Assembly (NCBI GenBank): GCA_016342325.1 | Contig: JAEINR010000029.1 | Location: forward strand, 1-57,697 | Source of the DNA: Desulfobacterium sp. | GTDB taxonomy: Bacteria; Desulfobacterota; Desulfobacteria; Desulfobacterales; Desulfobacteraceae | DNA: 57,697 bases | Direction of reading: 5' to 3' | In this document: positions 56,229 to 57,697 of the stretch, one piece after another | Position numbering within the stretch: position 1 is the first letter of the stretch | Layout: every line of letters begins with the position of its first letter | The notes under the pieces: model-generated | The model's input: only the letters and a program-made list of their open reading frames with translations | Databases searched by the model: none | Told to the model about the DNA's origin: nothing | Program-made: the position numbers and the translations under genes

Positions 56229-56414
56229 ATGATTGAAAATCCGAAAAAAAGAGATGTTTTTGACTTCGAACTGGGATATCTTAAAAGAAGTCCCTGCCTT
56301 ACCTGCGAAGAACGAAAAAACATTCCAAAGTGTTATGACAGATGTAAACGCCTTGACGAGGTCAGGACTGTGCTTGCACGTGGCATTTCTTCCCAAAGAT
56401 CATCGTTTAGATAG
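56229..56414 (+). CDS. Small Cys-rich protein
   Basis: 61 residues with PCLTCEERKNIPKC and YDRC: two CxxC-like pairs with ordered spacing, suggesting a zinc-binding knuckle. ATG at 56229 has AGGAA upstream; an earlier ATG at 56172 has no ribosome site. Not recognised as a known family. The downstream neighbour is arginine kinase, 70 bp away on the same strand. Reality of the gene is uncertain because of its length. Confidence 0.45.
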   Translation: MIENPKKRDVFDFELGYLKRSPCLTCEERKNIPKCYDRCKRLDEVRTVLARGISSQRSSFR

Positions 56415-56484
56415 CTTACTCAAATGATTTTACGACCGCCAGGATAGCATACCCTACACACAAAATTGACAGGACAATAGCAGA

Positions 56485-57507
56485 GTGATTGATATCAACA
56501 CCCTTTTCCCAAAAACAGCGGTCTCTCTTGTGAAGGAGCACCTCACCCCTGCTCTTTTCAATGCCCTCAAAGGGAAACAAACAAAAAACGATTATTCCCT
56601 GGAGCAGGCAATCAGATCAGGCATTCGAAACCCTGATTCCTCCATTGGTATCTATGCAGGAGATGCAGAATCATACCAACTTTTTTCAAAAATATTTATA
56701 CCCGTCATCGAGGCTTACCACGGCTGCCCAACGAATCGCATCCATAGGTCAGACCTCACCAAGGCATCCCTTTCCGATTCCGACCTTTCCTGCGGCCATA
56801 TCCAATCTTTCAGAATTCGCGTTGCACGAAATATTGCGAACCTTCCATTTCCACCGCTGATCGACTCCGCAACTCGCGTCAAAGTGGAGGAGCAAGCCGT
56901 CAACGCACTTTTGGAGTTGAAAGGCGACCTTGGGGGAAGCTATCACGCCCTTGGGGAGTTGACTGATGCCAAACGAAAAAACCTCGCCCAAAAGCATCTG
57001 CTCTTTGAAACCGGAGACCGATTCATGGAAGCAGCCGGGATTAACAGGGATTGGCCAGAATCTAGGGGAATCTTTGTTTCAAAGGACGAGAAATTCGCAG
57101 TCTGGATCAATGAAGAGGACCACCTGAGAATCATATCAATGGACAAGGGCGGCGACATTGCAGGGACCTACGACCGGCTCGCCAGGGCCCTTACTTTTCT
57201 TGAAAAGCGATTGAAATTTGCCCATGATCCCAACCTGGGCTACCTCACCTCCTGCCCTTCCAACCTTGGAACGGGAATGAGGGCCGGAGTTCATCTTCGT
57301 TTACCGAATTTCCTGACACAACAGGAACTACTCCATGGAACAGCCAAAGAATATAATCTTCAGATACGTGGAAGCCATGGGGAAAAAACAGAAGTTCTGG
57401 ATGGGATCGTCGACATCAGCAACAGGCAGCGGCTGGGCATAACGGAAAAACAGTGCATAGAGACCCTTCACCGGGGTGTGTGCGCCATCATCAAAAAAAC
57501 AGGGTAA
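56485..57507 (+). CDS. Arginine kinase-like phosphagen kinase
   Basis: 340 residues, close to animal arginine kinases (about 355). Transfers phosphate between ATP and a guanidino compound, probably arginine, buffering ATP. Conserved: FRIRVARNIANLPFPP, INEEDHLRIISMDKGGDI and CPSNLGTGMRAGVHLRLP, whose Cys corresponds to the reactive Cys of the family. RGSHGEKTEV near the end matches the flexible nucleotide loop. GTG at 56485 is the only start fitting. Bacterial homologues are rare but are described from sulfate reducers (Desulfotalea) and myxobacteria; acquisition from animals or protists has been suggested. Confidence 0.93.
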   Translation: MIDINTLFPKTAVSLVKEHLTPALFNALKGKQTKNDYSLEQAIRSGIRNPDSSIGIYAGDAESYQLFSKIFIPVIEAYHGCPTNRIHRSDLTKASLSDSDLSCGHIQSFRIRVARNIANLPFPPLIDSATRVKVEEQAVNALLELKGDLGGSYHALGELTDAKRKNLAQKHLLFETGDRFMEAAGINRDWPESRGIFVSKDEKFAVWINEEDHLRIISMDKGGDIAGTYDRLARALTFLEKRLKFAHDPNLGYLTSCPSNLGTGMRAGVHLRLPNFLTQQELLHGTAKEYNLQIRGSHGEKTEVLDGIVDISNRQRLGITEKQCIETLHRGVCAIIKKTG

Positions 57508-57622
57508 CCAAACAACAGGCCGTTCGTCGCCAAATACGTCATATGCGATAACAAAAAAAACACCCAAGGATAATAAAGTTTCCATGGAGAGACTTATTAT
57601 CCTTGAACCGTCCCCCAATAAA

Positions 57623-57658
57623 AAAAGCCCTGACCATGTTTCCATGATCAGGGCTTTT
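57623..57658. terminator. Terminator after the rRNA operon and arginine kinase
   Basis: AAAAGCCCTGACCATG pairs with CATGATCAGGGCTTTT (one G-T mismatch) around a 4-nt loop. Minus strand: the 3' side is followed by a T-run (57622-57620), ending the rRNA transcript. On the plus strand it could also end the arginine-kinase mRNA. Confidence 0.9.
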
Positions 57659-57669
57659 ATAAAAATAAT

Positions 57670-57697
57670 CCGGCGGCGTCCTACTCTCCCACAGGGC
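57670..57697 (-). rRNA. rrf: 5S rRNA, 3' end only
   Basis: On the minus strand the window edge reads GCCCTGTGGGAGAGTAGGAC then GCCGCCGGATT, the conserved 3' part of 5S rRNA. The remainder of the rRNA operon lies to the right. A terminator follows at 57658-57623. Confidence 0.9.

Overview
This 57.7 kb window looks like chromosomal DNA of a sulfate-reducing Desulfobacterota, most likely Desulfobacterales and possibly a relative of Desulfobacterium/Desulforapulum autotrophicum. The assignment is inferred from gene content: a bacterial arginine kinase, a minimal SufC-SufB pair next to an HPr-domain protein, a 2-hydroxyacyl-CoA dehydratase-type enzyme pair, a PrkA/YeaH/SpoVR operon, a KamA-type radical SAM protein and a Bat operon. 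No intact transposase, integrase, prophage or CRISPR array was seen.

Layout, left to right. 1-2.0 kb: the end of a protein with duplicated zinc-ribbon units, and asd. 2.2-8.3 kb: an APC amino-acid permease divergent from a LysR - periplasmic-sensor histidine kinase - HD-GYP response regulator operon. 8.6-12 kb: a protein pairing a deoxyribosyltransferase-like domain with a helical-repeat region (the ASK1/MAP3K N-terminal architecture), an AraC regulator and a DMT exporter. 12-19.3 kb: a four-gene minus-strand operon prkA - yeaH - spoVR - second prkA-like gene. 19.6-21.8 kb: a ferredoxin-nitroreductase and a MerR-like protein with a 42-bp tandem repeat. 21.9-27.9 kb: an acyl-CoA module (signal-less NrtA-like binding protein, two dehydratase-type subunits, TetR, crotonase, SDR) with a clear promoter/operator. 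28.3-29.4 kb: the KamA-type gene. 29.5-34.5 kb: a decaying type VI secretion (vgrG) cluster, with vgrG broken by two in-frame stops and a DUF2169 gene broken by a frameshift. 34.7-45.5 kb: housekeeping genes (ispD, an HPr-fusion gene, sufB, sufC, rnpB, a zinc-ribbon coiled-coil protein, Nif3, tRNA-CAT, rpoD, dnaG, hisB). 45.8-47.4 kb: a putative metalloprotease, an isochorismatase-like protein and a DUF2147 protein. 47.5-55.3 kb: a complete Bat operon (moxR, DUF58, DUF4381-like, batA, batBC and batDE fusions). 55.4-57.7 kb: a TetR regulator, a small Cys-rich ORF, arginine kinase, and the terminator and 3' end of a 5S rRNA from an rRNA operon that enters from the right on the minus strand.

Recurring theme: short 3'-end gene fragments are duplicated in several places. 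A 56-bp piece of the second prkA-like gene sits after the HD-GYP gene. A 37-bp piece spanning the end of the same gene sits before kamA. The tail of one dehydratase subunit is repeated just past its own stop, and the 3' end of the TetR gene is present about three times in tandem. This suggests past duplication and deletion of paralogues. The best candidates for new biology are the ASK1-N-terminus-like protein, the two-PrkA operon, the HPr-fusion/Suf linkage and the cytosolic binding protein attached to the dehydratase module.
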